Source: Rhodophyticola sp. CCM32 (GTDB lineage Bacteria; Pseudomonadota; Alphaproteobacteria; Rhodobacterales; Rhodobacteraceae). Taken from it: a stretch of 64,000 bases of DNA. Of this stretch, positions 51,016 to 60,114 are shown piece by piece (position 1 is the stretch's first letter; every line of letters begins with the position of its first letter). Both the position numbers and the translations under genes were made by a program. The notes below the pieces were generated by a model, which saw nothing but the letters and a program-made list of their open reading frames with translations, did not search any database and was not told the origin of the DNA. The DNA lies in contig NZ_CP038492.1 of assembly GCF_004751985.1 (NCBI RefSeq), positions 3,348,001 through 3,412,000 of the forward strand, in the 5' to 3' direction.

Positions 51016-53058
51016 ATGCAGGACCCCGAGAGTTATCTCTCCTCCGTTTTTGGTTTCGAAAACTTCCGCCCCGGGCAGGAAGAGATTGTGCGTGCGGTGG
51101 CGGCGGGCAAGAACACGCTGGCGATCATGCCGACAGGGGGCGGGAAATCCCTGTGTTTCCAATTGCCGGCCCTGATGCAGGATGGGGTGACGGTTGTCAT
51201 CTCACCCCTGATTGCGCTGATGCGCGATCAGGTGCGCGGCCTGCGCACGGCGGGGGTTGAGGCAGGCGCGCTGACCTCGGGCAATACGGCCGAGGAAACC
51301 GATGCGGTCTGGACCGGGCTTGAGGCCGGCACGCTGAAGCTGCTTTATATTGCGCCCGAACGGCTGGCCGCCTCGGGCACGGAGCGGATGCTGAAACGCG
51401 CGGGCGTTGCCCTGATCGCCGTGGATGAGGCCCATTGCGTCAGCCAGTGGGGCCATGATTTCCGCCCCGATTACCTGCGGATCGGCGGGTTGCGACAGGC
51501 GCTGGATGTTCCGCTTGCGGCCTTTACCGCCACCGCAGATGCCGAAACCCGGGCCGAGATTGTCGACCGCCTGTTCGATGGCACCCCGCCGGAGATCTTT
51601 CTGCGCGGCTTTGACCGGCCGAACCTGACACTGGCGTTTGAGGTCAAGAACAGCCCGCGCGCGCAAATCCTCAGCTTCGCGGCGGCGCGCAAGGGCCAGT
51701 CAGGCATTGTCTATTGCGGCACGCGGGCAAAGACCGAAACGATTGCCAAAGCGCTCCGCGATGACGGCCACAGCGCCTGCCACTATCATGCGGGGATGGC
51801 GGCGGAGGATCGGCGCATTGTCGAGACCCGGTTCAGCCGCGAGGACGGGTTGATTGTTGTGGCCACCATCGCTTTCGGCATGGGCGTGGACAAACCCGAT
51901 ATCCGCTGGGTGGCCCATGCGGATCTGCCGAAATCCATCGAAGGCTATTATCAGGAGATCGGGCGCGCGGGCCGTGATGGCGCGCCCGCGGACACGCTGA
52001 CGCTTTATGGCCCCGATGATATCCGCTTTCGCCGCCAGCAGATCGACGAAGGTCTTGCGCCCGGGGATCGCAAAACCGCCGATCACGGGCGACTGAATGC
52101 GCTTCTGGGTCTGGCCGAGGCGCTTGGCTGCCGCCGTCAGGTCTTGCTGGGCTATTTCGGTGAGACAACCGAACCCTGCGGCAATTGCGATCTTTGCGCC
52201 ACCCCGCCGGACACATTCGACGGCACCCAACCGGTGCGCAAGGCGCTTTCGGCTATCCTGCGCACGGGGGAGTATTTCGGCGCGGGCCATCTGATCGACA
52301 TCCTGATCGGCAATACCACCGAGAAGATCACCCAGCGCGGCCATGACACCCTGCCCACATTCGGCGTTGGCATGGAATTTGACAAACGCGGCTGGCAGGC
52401 GGTGTTCCGGCAGATGGCCGCCCATGATCTGGTGCGCCCCGACCCGGATCGGTTTGGCGCATTGCGGATGACCGAGGCCGCCCGCCCGATCCTGAAGGAT
52501 GAGGCGACAATCACCCTGCGCAAGGATGCGCTGGCCAGGGCGCCGCGCCGCCCGGCGGTGAAAACCCTGGTGTCCGAGGAAGACGCCCCGCTTCTTTCGG
52601 CGCTCAAGGCCAAACGCCGGGCTCTGGCCGAAGAGGCACGGGTGCCCGCCTATGTCATCTTCCCCGACCGCACCCTGATCGAGATGGCGGAAACCCGGCC
52701 CGCCACCCTGGACCAGATGGCGCAGGTTTCCGGGGTCGGCGCGAAAAAGCTGGAAAGCTATGGCCGGACCTTTCTGGAAGTCATCACCGGAGATATCCCC
52801 GATATTCCCCACCCCGCCCGGCGCAAACTGTCGGGCCAAAAGGCGGGCGGCCTCTATGACCGGCTTCTGGAGGTTCAGGCCCGTCTGGCGCGCGGGCCCC
52901 GGGGTCTGGACAAACCGATGCGCTGTTCCTCCGCGCAACTGGCCCGGGTGGCCGAGGCACAGCCGGGCGATCTGGGAAGTCTGACGCGGCTTCTGGGGGA
53001 TCGCCATGCAGAACGTTTTGGCGCGGCGTTTCTGGAAGTGTTGAGCGAGGCGGGCTGA
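51016..53058 (+). CDS. recQ: ATP-dependent DNA helicase RecQ
   Basis: 680 residues. Helicase motifs are GFENFRPGQEEIVRAV, MPTGGGKSLCFQLPAL (Walker A), VDEAHCVSQWGHDFRPDYLR (DEAH-type box) and FGMGVDKPDIRWVAHADLPK. The zinc-binding cysteines are in CRRQVLLGYFGE..CGNCDLC, followed by the RQC winged helix. The C-terminal HRDC domain has PAYVIFPDRTLIEMAETRP. RecQ unwinds DNA in recombinational repair. A 235-bp upstream region is shared with the divergent TRAP gene. Confidence 0.96.
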   Translation: MQDPESYLSSVFGFENFRPGQEEIVRAVAAGKNTLAIMPTGGGKSLCFQLPALMQDGVTVVISPLIALMRDQVRGLRTAGVEAGALTSGNTAEETDAVWTGLEAGTLKLLYIAPERLAASGTERMLKRAGVALIAVDEAHCVSQWGHDFRPDYLRIGGLRQALDVPLAAFTATADAETRAEIVDRLFDGTPPEIFLRGFDRPNLTLAFEVKNSPRAQILSFAAARKGQSGIVYCGTRAKTETIAKALRDDGHSACHYHAGMAAEDRRIVETRFSREDGLIVVATIAFGMGVDKPDIRWVAHADLPKSIEGYYQEIGRAGRDGAPADTLTLYGPDDIRFRRQQIDEGLAPGDRKTADHGRLNALLGLAEALGCRRQVLLGYFGETTEPCGNCDLCATPPDTFDGTQPVRKALSAILRTGEYFGAGHLIDILIGNTTEKITQRGHDTLPTFGVGMEFDKRGWQAVFRQMAAHDLVRPDPDRFGALRMTEAARPILKDEATITLRKDALARAPRRPAVKTLVSEEDAPLLSALKAKRRALAEEARVPAYVIFPDRTLIEMAETRPATLDQMAQVSGVGAKKLESYGRTFLEVITGDIPDIPHPARRKLSGQKAGGLYDRLLEVQARLARGPRGLDKPMRCSSAQLARVAEAQPGDLGSLTRLLGDRHAERFGAAFLEVLSEAG

Positions 53059-53097
53059 TATGAACTGCCGACCCCGGACCCCCTTGAGGAACCGACC

Positions 53098-53868
53098 ATG
53101 CTGACCGTGATTTCCCCCGCCAAACGTCTGGACTGGACCCCGCGACAGGGTAAGATGACATCGCCGATCTTTCAGGAGGATGCCGATGCACTGGCTGCGG
53201 TGGCGCGAAAGCTGACCATATCGAAACTGCGCCAGCTGATGGATATCTCTGACGATCTGGCCCGGCTTACCCATGACAGGTTCCGGCGTTTCGCGGTGGA
53301 TAAAGACGATACCCGCCCCGCTGCCCTCGCCTTTGCCGGGGATACCTATGCCGGGCTGGAGGCAGGCAGCCTTGACGCCGGGGATCTACGGTTTGCGCAG
53401 GACCGGCTGCGCATCCTGTCGGGTCTTTACGGTCTGCTGCGCCCGCTGGATGCGATACAGGCCTATCGGCTGGAAATGGGCAGCCGCCTGAAAACCCGCA
53501 AAGGTCCGTCCCTATACGCCTATTGGGGCATGAGACTGGCCGAAACCCTGAATGCCGAGGCGGACCGCCTCGATACCGATACAGTGATCAACTGCGCCTC
53601 GGTTGAATATTTTTCCGCGGTTGATCTTCAAACCCTTTCGCTGCGCGTCATCACTCCTGTCTTCCTTGAGGACAGACCCGAGGGCCCCAAAATCGTCAGC
53701 TTCTTTGCCAAAAAGGCGCGGGGCGCCATGGCGCGGTTCATCATCGAAAACCGGCTGACCCGGCCCGACCATCTGAGTGATTTCAACCTCGGGGGCTATC
53801 GCTATGCCCCTGCGCTCAGCGCATCGGACAAACCGGTCTTTCTCCGCGCCGAGGCGATGGTGGCCTGA
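53098..53868 (+). CDS. yaaA: Peroxide-stress protein YaaA
   Basis: 256 residues of the DUF328 family. MLTVISPAKRLDWTP, FAGDTYAGLEAGSL, RILSGLYGLLRPLDAIQAYR, LEMGSRLKTRKGPSLYAYWG and SFFAKKARGAMARFIIENRL are the family signatures. In E. coli YaaA lowers free iron and protects DNA during peroxide stress. The gene is 39 bases after recQ, and its stop lies in the loop of a terminator hairpin, so the terminator begins within the coding end. Confidence 0.93.
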   Translation: MLTVISPAKRLDWTPRQGKMTSPIFQEDADALAAVARKLTISKLRQLMDISDDLARLTHDRFRRFAVDKDDTRPAALAFAGDTYAGLEAGSLDAGDLRFAQDRLRILSGLYGLLRPLDAIQAYRLEMGSRLKTRKGPSLYAYWGMRLAETLNAEADRLDTDTVINCASVEYFSAVDLQTLSLRVITPVFLEDRPEGPKIVSFFAKKARGAMARFIIENRLTRPDHLSDFNLGGYRYAPALSASDKPVFLRAEAMVA

Positions 53869-53884
53869 AAAGGCCCTTTCTTCT
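53862..53884 (+). terminator. Intrinsic terminator of recQ-yaaA
   Basis: GGCC-TGAAAA-GGCC followed by CTTTCTTCTT. The yaaA stop codon TGA is in the loop. The stem is short, so efficiency is uncertain. Confidence 0.6.
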
Positions 53885-53912
53885 TGTCATAAATACGCCC
53901 GTCGGAACGGGT

Positions 53913-54209
53913 CTATGTATCGGAATGTGATCGGGCGAAGGCGGTTTTCTGGGTGTCGCTGGCCTCGGTCTGGTATTTTGCCTTCCACTCCGCATAAGGC
54001 ATCCCATAGACGATCTCGCGCGCGGCCTCCTTGTCCAGCGTGATCCCCTGTTCCGCCGCCGCCTCGCCATACCATCGGCTCAGACAGTTCCGGCAGAACC
54101 CGGACAGGTTCATCAGATCAATATTCTGCACATCCTTGCGTTTATCCAGATGTTGCAGAAGACGGCGGAAGGTGGCGGCCTCCAGTTCGGTCCGGGTCCG
54201 GTCATCCAT
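53913..54209 (-). CDS. DUF1244 (SMc04008-like) protein
   Basis: 98 residues. The family core FRRLLQHLDKRKDVQNIDLM, SGFCRNCLSRWYGEAAAEQG and YGMPYAEWKAKYQ is complete; the C-x2-C pair may bind metal. The function is unknown; it is widespread in alpha- and gammaproteobacteria. Start MDDRTRTE was chosen over a start nine codons upstream. It is in the same direction as the N-formylglutamate amidohydrolase gene, 27 bases downstream of it. Confidence 0.9.
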   Translation of the reverse strand: MDDRTRTELEAATFRRLLQHLDKRKDVQNIDLMNLSGFCRNCLSRWYGEAAAEQGITLDKEAAREIVYGMPYAEWKAKYQTEASDTQKTAFARSHSDT

Positions 54210-54236
54210 TGGTGTCACTCCCTTCAAACCTCTCAT

Positions 54237-54971
54237 TCATACCTGTGCAATCTGCAGGGCGGCGTCAAGCAGGGGGGCCAGGCGCTGACCCCAGGCGGTC
54301 TGCGCGGCCTCGGTCACAATCAGATCATTGCGCAGTTCGATCAGCACATGGGGGTGATGCGGCCCCACCCCGTGGCGGTACATGCTGTCGCCGGGCAGAT
54401 GGCCCGAATAGGGCTGGTTGTCCCCGACACAAAGATCGGTCTCGGCATTCAGCCGGGCGATCAGCGGCAGGGCCAGCCTTGTGTCACCGGCATAAAGCAC
54501 ACCGATATGCCAGGGGCGCGGGGCGCGGCCTTTGAACTGTGGCGTGAAAGAGTGGATGGCGACCAGAACCGGATCGGCCCGCGCCGCGATCAGCCCGGCC
54601 AGGGCCGCATGATAGGGGCGGTGAAACAGGCGCAGACGCCGCTCCAGCTCGGCCGCATCCGCATGGCGGTTGGCCGGAATGATCGTGCCGTCATAAAGCT
54701 TCATCAACAGCGTCGGGTCATCCTCCCCCCGGTTCGGGTCGATCACCAGGCGCGAGACATCCGATGCGATCATCGGTGCCTCCAGCGCGGTGGCCAGCGC
54801 GCGCGCCACGCCCAATGCGCCCGGGTCAAACGCGATATGGCGGTTCATATCCTCCGGTGCCAGACCCAGATCACCGCCAACCTCCATCGGCACGCGGTTC
54901 GAGGCATGGTCACAGGTGATCACCCAGCGGGCCGGACGGTTCTTTCCCTCAATGTGAAACGGGGCGGTCAT
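54237..54971 (-). CDS. N-formylglutamate amidohydrolase family protein
   Basis: 244 residues. WVITCDHASNRVPMEVGGDLG, HIAFDPGALGVARALATALE, LVIDPNRGEDDPTLL, VLVAIHSFTPQFKG and VLIELRNDLIV are the family signatures, with the zinc-type His and Glu residues in them. HutG-type enzymes release formate from N-formylglutamate in histidine breakdown, but no hut genes are here. The start MTAPFHIEG has AGGTGA upstream. Confidence 0.9.
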   Translation of the reverse strand: MTAPFHIEGKNRPARWVITCDHASNRVPMEVGGDLGLAPEDMNRHIAFDPGALGVARALATALEAPMIASDVSRLVIDPNRGEDDPTLLMKLYDGTIIPANRHADAAELERRLRLFHRPYHAALAGLIAARADPVLVAIHSFTPQFKGRAPRPWHIGVLYAGDTRLALPLIARLNAETDLCVGDNQPYSGHLPGDSMYRHGVGPHHPHVLIELRNDLIVTEAAQTAWGQRLAPLLDAALQIAQV

Positions 54972-55120
54972 GTCACTGTCACCTTTGCCTGTCAGCCATT
55001 GCACATAGGGCAGCTTGGGGTGGAGTGCCAGTTGTCCTGAGCGTGGTTTTCCGCCATAGCTGAGCAAACGCCGATGTGAGCGCTTTCAACACCAGAAGAC
55101 CAAAAGGGACACACCCATTC

Positions 55121-56572
55121 ATGAGACGCCTGCGCAACGTGAAAATTGTCGCCACCCTTGGCCCTGCCTCCAATGATTACGAGACGATCCGCGCCCTGTT
55201 CGAGGCCGGAGCAGATGTCTTTCGCCTGAATATGAGCCATGGGGGCCATGAAGAGATCCGCGCCCGGCACGATATCATTCGCCGGATCGAAAAAGATCTG
55301 GGCAGCCCGATCGCAATCCTGGCCGATCTTCAGGGCCCGAAACTGCGCTGTGGCGTGTTTGCGGGCGATCAGGGTTTCGATTTGCAGGATGGGGCGGCGT
55401 TCCGCTTTGATCTGGATGATGCACCGGGCGATGAAACCCGGGTGCAACTGCCACATCCCGAGATTTTCGCGGCTCTGGAACCCGGGGCGCATCTTCTGGT
55501 CAATGATGGCAAGATCAAGCTTCGGGTTGAAAACTGCGGTTCCGATTTCGCGGATTGTCTGGTTGTTGCGGGCGGTCCGATTTCCAACCGCAAGGGCGTG
55601 AATGTGCCCGATGTGGTGCTGCCGCTGGCCGCGTTGTCAGAGAAAGACCGGAAAGATCTGGAATTTGTCTGCGAGTTGGGGGTGGACTGGCTGGCCCTGT
55701 CCTTTGTGCAACGTGCCGAGGATGTGACCGAGGCCCGCAAACTCAGCAAGGGCCGCGCCGCGATCCTGTCGAAAATCGAGAAACCGGCCGGCGTAAAGGC
55801 CTTTGAGGAGATTCTGGCCGTTTCCGACGGGATCATGGTGGCGCGCGGCGATCTGGGCGTGGAACTGCCCGTCCAGAACGTGCCGCCGATCCAGAAACGT
55901 CTGGTCCGCAAATGCCGGGCGGTGGCGAAACCGGTGATCGTTGCAACCCAGATGCTGGAAAGCATGATTGAAAGCCCGGTGCCCACCCGGGCCGAGGTGT
56001 CCGATGTGGCCACTGCGATCTATGAGGGCGCGGATGCGGTGATGCTCAGCGCGGAATCCGCCGCCGGTGGGTATCCGGTCGAGGCGGTCAGCACCATGAA
56101 CAATGTCGCCATCGAGGTCGAAGGCGACCCGACCTATAACGAGATCATGCATGCCTCCCGCAATGTGAAACGAAGCTCGATTGCCGATGGCATCGTTTCA
56201 TCCGCCCGCGAAATTGCCGAAACAACCGATATCAAGGCGATCTGCTGTTTCACCCATACCGGGACCACGGCCAGCCTTGTGGCCCGCGAACGCCCCTCTG
56301 TTCCGATTCTGGCGCTGACACCGCTGAGCCATGTGGCCCGCCGGCTTAGCCTGACCTGGGGCACCAATTGCTTTGTGACCATGGGGGAGGTCAACCGCTT
56401 CAAGCTGGCCGTGGTCAGCGCGGCCCGCGCTGCGCGCGAAGGGGGTTTCGCGACAGAGGAAGACCTGATCGTGGTGACCGCCGGGGTGCCGTTCAACGTG
56501 CAGGGCACCACCAATATCCTGCGGGTTGCCCCCTGTGCGGAACGTCTGATCTTTTCAACCGACCCGGATTGA
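55121..56572 (+). CDS. pyk: Pyruvate kinase
   Basis: 483 residues. VKIVATLGPASNDYETI opens the barrel, FRLNMSHGGHEEIRAR carries the substrate loop, VDWLALSFVQRAEDV and ILSKIEKPAGVKAFEEILA give the metal and catalytic Lys/Glu, and MVARGDLGVELPVQNVPPIQ and KPVIVATQMLESMIESPVPT are diagnostic. It makes pyruvate and ATP from phosphoenolpyruvate. Start MRRLRNVKIV was chosen. The gene is divergent from the N-formylglutamate amidohydrolase. Confidence 0.97.
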   Translation: MRRLRNVKIVATLGPASNDYETIRALFEAGADVFRLNMSHGGHEEIRARHDIIRRIEKDLGSPIAILADLQGPKLRCGVFAGDQGFDLQDGAAFRFDLDDAPGDETRVQLPHPEIFAALEPGAHLLVNDGKIKLRVENCGSDFADCLVVAGGPISNRKGVNVPDVVLPLAALSEKDRKDLEFVCELGVDWLALSFVQRAEDVTEARKLSKGRAAILSKIEKPAGVKAFEEILAVSDGIMVARGDLGVELPVQNVPPIQKRLVRKCRAVAKPVIVATQMLESMIESPVPTRAEVSDVATAIYEGADAVMLSAESAAGGYPVEAVSTMNNVAIEVEGDPTYNEIMHASRNVKRSSIADGIVSSAREIAETTDIKAICCFTHTGTTASLVARERPSVPILALTPLSHVARRLSLTWGTNCFVTMGEVNRFKLAVVSAARAAREGGFATEEDLIVVTAGVPFNVQGTTNILRVAPCAERLIFSTDPD

Positions 56573-56584
56573 TCAGGGGCAGCT

Positions 56585-56815
56585 ATGGCCGTTTCGCCCG
56601 ATATCCTGCTGGTTGTTGCAACCCTGGTAAGCGGTTTTTCACTGGCCTCCTGCATTTCGGCCTGGGCAGATCGGGCCTGGCCGGTGATGGCGCTGATCAG
56701 TCTGGCGCTTGGTCTGGGGCTGTTCGGCTTTGTCCATTTTCACCAGACCGACGGGCTGGTCTGGCAGGACATTCCCGACGCCTTCATAGGGGTTGCTGCC
56801 CTGATCCTGAACTGA
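56585..56815 (+). CDS. Small hypothetical membrane protein downstream of pyk
   Basis: 76 residues with two hydrophobic spans (ILLVVATLVSGFSLASCISA and PVMALISLALGLGLFGFVHF) and a short tail ending VGVAALILN-like. It starts 12 bases after pyk, so it is probably co-transcribed. The family is unknown to me; small membrane proteins in this position are frequent in Rhodobacterales by my recollection. Confidence 0.65.
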   Translation: MAVSPDILLVVATLVSGFSLASCISAWADRAWPVMALISLALGLGLFGFVHFHQTDGLVWQDIPDAFIGVAALILN

Positions 56816-56924
56816 CCCCTTGCATGGGCGGTCAATCGGCGGTACATCGCGCCTTCTTATCGGTGCGTCCGGCCCAAGTGGCATGCCGCTACGCGCCTGA
56901 ACCGACCCGAGACAGGAGACGGAA

Positions 56925-57125
56925 ATGCCCAAGATGAAGACCAAATCAAGCGCCAAGAAGCGCTTCAAGATGACGGCCACCGGCCGCGTGAAATCCGCCC
57001 AGGCGGGCAAACGGCATATGATGATCAAGCGGTCGAACAAGTTTCTCCGCAATGCGCGGGGGACAACAACCTTGTCCAAGCCCGACGAAAAGATCGTCAA
57101 ATCCTACATGCCCTACGCGCGCTAA
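56925..57125 (+). CDS. rpmI: 50S ribosomal protein L35
   Basis: 66 residues: [20 protein letters not shown], then [20 protein letters not shown]. Highly basic and of standard length. AGGAGA lies before the ATG. It is followed by rplT after 12 bases. The infC gene that often precedes it is absent here. Confidence 0.98.
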   Translation: MPKMKTKSSAKKRFKMTATGRVKSAQAGKRHMMIKRSNKFLRNARGTTTLSKPDEKIVKSYMPYAR

Positions 57126-57137
57126 GGAGGCCAGCAC

Positions 57138-57500
57138 ATGTCCCGCACCAAAGGTGGAACCGTCACCCATCGCCGTCACAAGAAAATCGTGGATCAGGCC
57201 AAAGGCTATTACGGCCGCCGGTCAACGAATTTCAAGACCGCGACCCAGGCCGTCGACAAGGCCAACCAATACGCAACCCGCGACCGCAAGAACCGCAAGC
57301 GCCAGTTTCGCGCCCTGTGGATTCAGCGGATCAACGCCGCCGTGCGCAGCCATGACGAGGCGCTGACCTATTCGCGGTTCATCAACGGTCTGTCGCTCGC
57401 AGGCATTGAGGTGGACCGTAAGGTTCTGGCCGACCTGGCCGTGCATGAGCCCGAAGCCTTCGGCGCAATTGTGGATCAGGCGAAATCAGCGCTGGCCTGA
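57138..57500 (+). CDS. rplT: 50S ribosomal protein L20
   Basis: 120 residues: [40 protein letters not shown] and [35 protein letters not shown]20 is needed early in 50S assembly. The ATG has AAGGAGG upstream. It ends the L35-L20 unit; a terminator follows at 57529. Confidence 0.98.
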   Translation: MSRTKGGTVTHRRHKKIVDQAKGYYGRRSTNFKTATQAVDKANQYATRDRKNRKRQFRALWIQRINAAVRSHDEALTYSRFINGLSLAGIEVDRKVLADLAVHEPEAFGAIVDQAKSALA

Positions 57501-57528
57501 CCCTGCCAGACCCCTGAAATTTGTGACA

Positions 57529-57556
57529 GGCCGCACCCGTATGGATGCGGCCTTTC
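57529..57556 (+). terminator. Intrinsic terminator of rpmI-rplT
   Basis: GGCCGCA-cccgtatgga-TGCGGCC followed by TTTCT. A seven-base GC-rich stem 28 bases after the rplT stop. It separates the ribosomal genes from the Hint gene and pheS. Confidence 0.8.
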
Positions 57557-57595
57557 TGCTATCGGGGTGCTGTCACCGGCCACAGGCTGTCATAA

Positions 57596-57697
57596 AGCGG
57601 TTTGCGTTTTACATGAGACACCCCATCGAAAACCGCGTTCGACCCGAAGGCGAGAGGCAGCGAAAGGCGTTTCAACAGCAAGTCGAAACGCTATAGA
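57596..57697 (+). repeat. Two-stem hairpin element, copy C
   Basis: AGCGGTTTGCGTTTTAC, then ATGAGACA-CCCC-ATCGAAAACC, loop GCGTTCGACCCGAAGG, and the 3' part GTCGAAACGCTATAGAACGCG. The outer stem GCGTTTT pairs with GAAACGC; the inner stem is weaker than in copies A, B and E. It lies in the 400-bp gap between rplT and the Hint gene, in sense direction. Confidence 0.65.
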
Positions 57698-57852
57698 ACG
57701 CGAATTTTGATGAGCGATGGTGCAGACTGAAACGATTTCGGTGTAGCACGGCCTGTGCTGCGCGCCCAAACCCGTGTCACGCCATCGGCTTGGGTAAATG
57801 GTGAGTAAGGCCAAACATGTCGGGAAGTATCCATACTTTTGCCCCTATTGTC

Positions 57853-57874
57853 GCGTTAACCATTTTTCTTAACA
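57853..57874 (+). promoter_or_regulatory. CtrA-like half-site TTAACCAT upstream of the Hint gene
   Basis: GTTAACCATTTTTCTTAAC contains the CtrA half-site TTAACCAT (57856-57863) and an inverted GTTAA-N9-TTAAC dyad. Known CtrA full sites use seven-base spacing, so this is not a perfect match. It lies about 40 bases before ATG 57901. Confidence 0.5.
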
Positions 57875-57900
57875 GGTCGCATACGGGACAGGTTAGACGC

Positions 57901-58968
57901 ATGGCGCGGATCAGCGAACTTCATTATTCAAATGCATTTGCGTCCCAGACGGGGATTAGCGAATTCCTTGAGGTTGCCCTGTCCCCCGGGGAAGACCCGG
58001 CGGATTTTTCCGTTGGCTTCTATCAGTCCAATGGCAATCAGGGCGTGGCCATATCTCTGGCGGATCCGGGGGTTCAGGTGACGTTTGACCCTGATACCAA
58101 TGAAACGCTCTATGTGATCTCGGCAGATAACTTCAACATTCGGTTGACTGATCCTGATGGCGGCGGCTCCAACAATTACGAGGCTTATGCGCTGGTCGAT
58201 ACCAGTAGCGGGGGCGCGGGTGTTGTCGATTTCTATGATATCGGCGGTGGCACCAGCAATATCACCGCGCTGGATGGTGTGGCCCAGGGGGCGGTGTCGG
58301 AAAACATCCCGGTGCCGACCAGTGCCAATTCCGCAACCTATTCGATCCAGTTCAACCAGCCCGATCCCGGCACCGTCAGTTATGAAGAAATTGGTGCGGG
58401 CGATAGCGGCATCATCTGTTTTGCGGCAGGCACCCTGATTGAGACCACCCAGGGCCCCCGACCTGTTGAAAGGCTGCGCCCCGGTGATCTGGTTCTGACC
58501 GAGGATGCAGGGCCGCAGCCCCTGCTTTGGGTGGGCGCCAGCCGCGTGCCCGGAACCGGAAAGTTTGCACCTGTCCGCTTTGACGCAGGCGCCATCGGCA
58601 ACACCCGGCCCCTGACCCTGTCGCCGCAGCATCGCGTGCTGATCAGCGGCTGGCAGGTGGAGTTGGTCACCGGGGCGACGGAAACCCTTGTTGCCGCCTG
58701 CCACCTGATCAACGGCAGCAGTATTCGCCGGATCCCCTGTGCGATGATCACCTATCATCACATCATGTTCGACCAGCACCATATTATTCGTTCTGAGGGG
58801 GCCTTGACCGAAAGCTTCTACCCCGGGCCCGAGGCGGTTGCTGCCGTTGATGAGGCCGCGCGAGGTGAACTCCAGGCGCTTTTCCCCGATCTTGCGTCAG
58901 ATTTCGGGCCGTTTGCCCGCGATACCGCTTTTCAGCCTGTGGGCGCTGTGCTGGCCGCTGGCCTCTGA
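57901..58968 (+). CDS. Hint-domain (Hint_2) protein
   Basis: 355 residues. The N-terminal half (ARISELHYSNAFASQTGISEFLEVAL) is a beta-rich, Asp/Gly-rich extracellular-type domain. The Hint domain starts at about residue 176 with CFAAGTLIETTQGPRPVERL, RPGDLVLTEDAG and later LSPQHRVLISG, and ends near HHIMFDQHHIIRSEG. The Cys-initiated block A is the autoprocessing nucleophile of hedgehog/intein-type domains. In this clade such proteins are often type I secretion substrates; I see no leader peptide. ATG 57901 was chosen because a longer frame from 57817 would contain the CtrA-like site. Confidence 0.85.
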   Translation: MARISELHYSNAFASQTGISEFLEVALSPGEDPADFSVGFYQSNGNQGVAISLADPGVQVTFDPDTNETLYVISADNFNIRLTDPDGGGSNNYEAYALVDTSSGGAGVVDFYDIGGGTSNITALDGVAQGAVSENIPVPTSANSATYSIQFNQPDPGTVSYEEIGAGDSGIICFAAGTLIETTQGPRPVERLRPGDLVLTEDAGPQPLLWVGASRVPGTGKFAPVRFDAGAIGNTRPLTLSPQHRVLISGWQVELVTGATETLVAACHLINGSSIRRIPCAMITYHHIMFDQHHIIRSEGALTESFYPGPEAVAAVDEAARGELQALFPDLASDFGPFARDTAFQPVGAVLAAGL

Positions 58969-59040
58969 CCTCTCACGCTTGCAATCCGTCCTGCCCATGA
59001 TACGTGAGGGCGCGGATTTTGAGGAACGGAGAGCTTGGCT

Positions 59041-60114
59041 ATGGACGGCTTGGACGCGCTGAAAGCGACATGGCTGACACGCATTGCGGATGCGGGCGAT
59101 GAAAGCACGCTGGAAGACATGCGCGTATCTGCGGTTGGCAAGAAGGGCGAGATCAGCCTGAAAATGCGCGCATTGGGCAAGATGACGCCTGAAGAGCGGC
59201 AGGTGGCTGGCCCGGCGCTGAACGCGCTGAAGGATGAGGTGAACTCGGCCATCGCGGCGAAGAAAGCCGCGCTTGGCGATGCCGCACTTGATGAGCGGTT
59301 GCGTGGTGAATGGCTTGACGTGACCCTGCCCGCGCGCGCCCGGCGACAGGGAACGATCCATCCGGTCTCTCAGGTCACCGAAGAAGTGACGGCGATTTTC
59401 GCCGATATGGGGTTTGCCGTGGCCGAGGGCCCGCAGATCGAAACCGACTGGTATAATTTCGACGCGCTGAACATCCCCGGCCATCATCCCGCGCGGGCCG
59501 AGATGGACACATTCTATACCCACCGCGCCGAAGGCGATAACCGCCCGCCCCATGTGCTGCGCACCCATACCTCACCGGTGCAGATCCGGCATATGGAGGC
59601 CCATGGCGCGCCTTGCCGCATCATTTGCCCCGGGCGTGTCTACCGCGCCGATTACGACCAGACCCACACGCCGATGTTCCATCAGGTGGAGGGGCTGGCG
59701 ATTGACCGCGATATCTCCATGGCCAATCTGAAATGGGTTCTGGAGGAGTTCTTCTCCGCCTATTTCGGCACCAAGGTCACAACCCGGTTCCGCGCCTCGC
59801 ATTTTCCCTTCACCGAACCCTCGGCGGAGGTGGACATTCAGTGTTCATGGGAAGGCGGCACGGTGAAGGTCGGCGAAGGCGATGACTGGCTGGAGGTTCT
59901 GGGCTCGGGCATGGTGCATCCGAATGTCCTGTCAGCCGCAGGGGTGGACCCGGCGGAGTGGCAGGGCTTTGCCTTCGGCATGGGCATCGACCGGATCGCG
60001 ATGCTGAAATACGGAATTCCCGATTTGCGGGCGTTTTTCGACAGCGATCTGAGATGGCTGCGGCATTACGGGTTTGCAGCGCTGGAGGTGCCGACGGTGC
60101 ATGGGGGAGTGTGA
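59041..60114 (+). CDS. pheS: Phenylalanyl-tRNA synthetase alpha subunit
   Basis: 357 residues. Class II motifs: [53 protein letters not shown] and, near the C-terminus, [20 protein letters not shown]. PheS with PheT charges tRNA-Phe. The ATG at 59041 follows a GGAGA; a TTG two codons earlier is possible. Unlike the usual order it is separated from pheT by a foreign-looking gene. Confidence 0.97.
   Translation: MDGLDALKATWLTRIADAGDESTLEDMRVSAVGKKGEISLKMRALGKMTPEERQVAGPALNALKDEVNSAIAAKKAALGDAALDERLRGEWLDVTLPARARRQGTIHPVSQVTEEVTAIFADMGFAVAEGPQIETDWYNFDALNIPGHHPARAEMDTFYTHRAEGDNRPPHVLRTHTSPVQIRHMEAHGAPCRIICPGRVYRADYDQTHTPMFHQVEGLAIDRDISMANLKWVLEEFFSAYFGTKVTTRFRASHFPFTEPSAEVDIQCSWEGGTVKVGEGDDWLEVLGSGMVHPNVLSAAGVDPAEWQGFAFGMGIDRIAMLKYGIPDLRAFFDSDLRWLRHYGFAALEVPTVHGGV

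Noticed and set aside
57901..58968. Hint domain as an intein inside a host protein
   Set aside because: No conserved extein on the C-terminal side and no homing endonuclease; it fits the stand-alone Hint_2 family.
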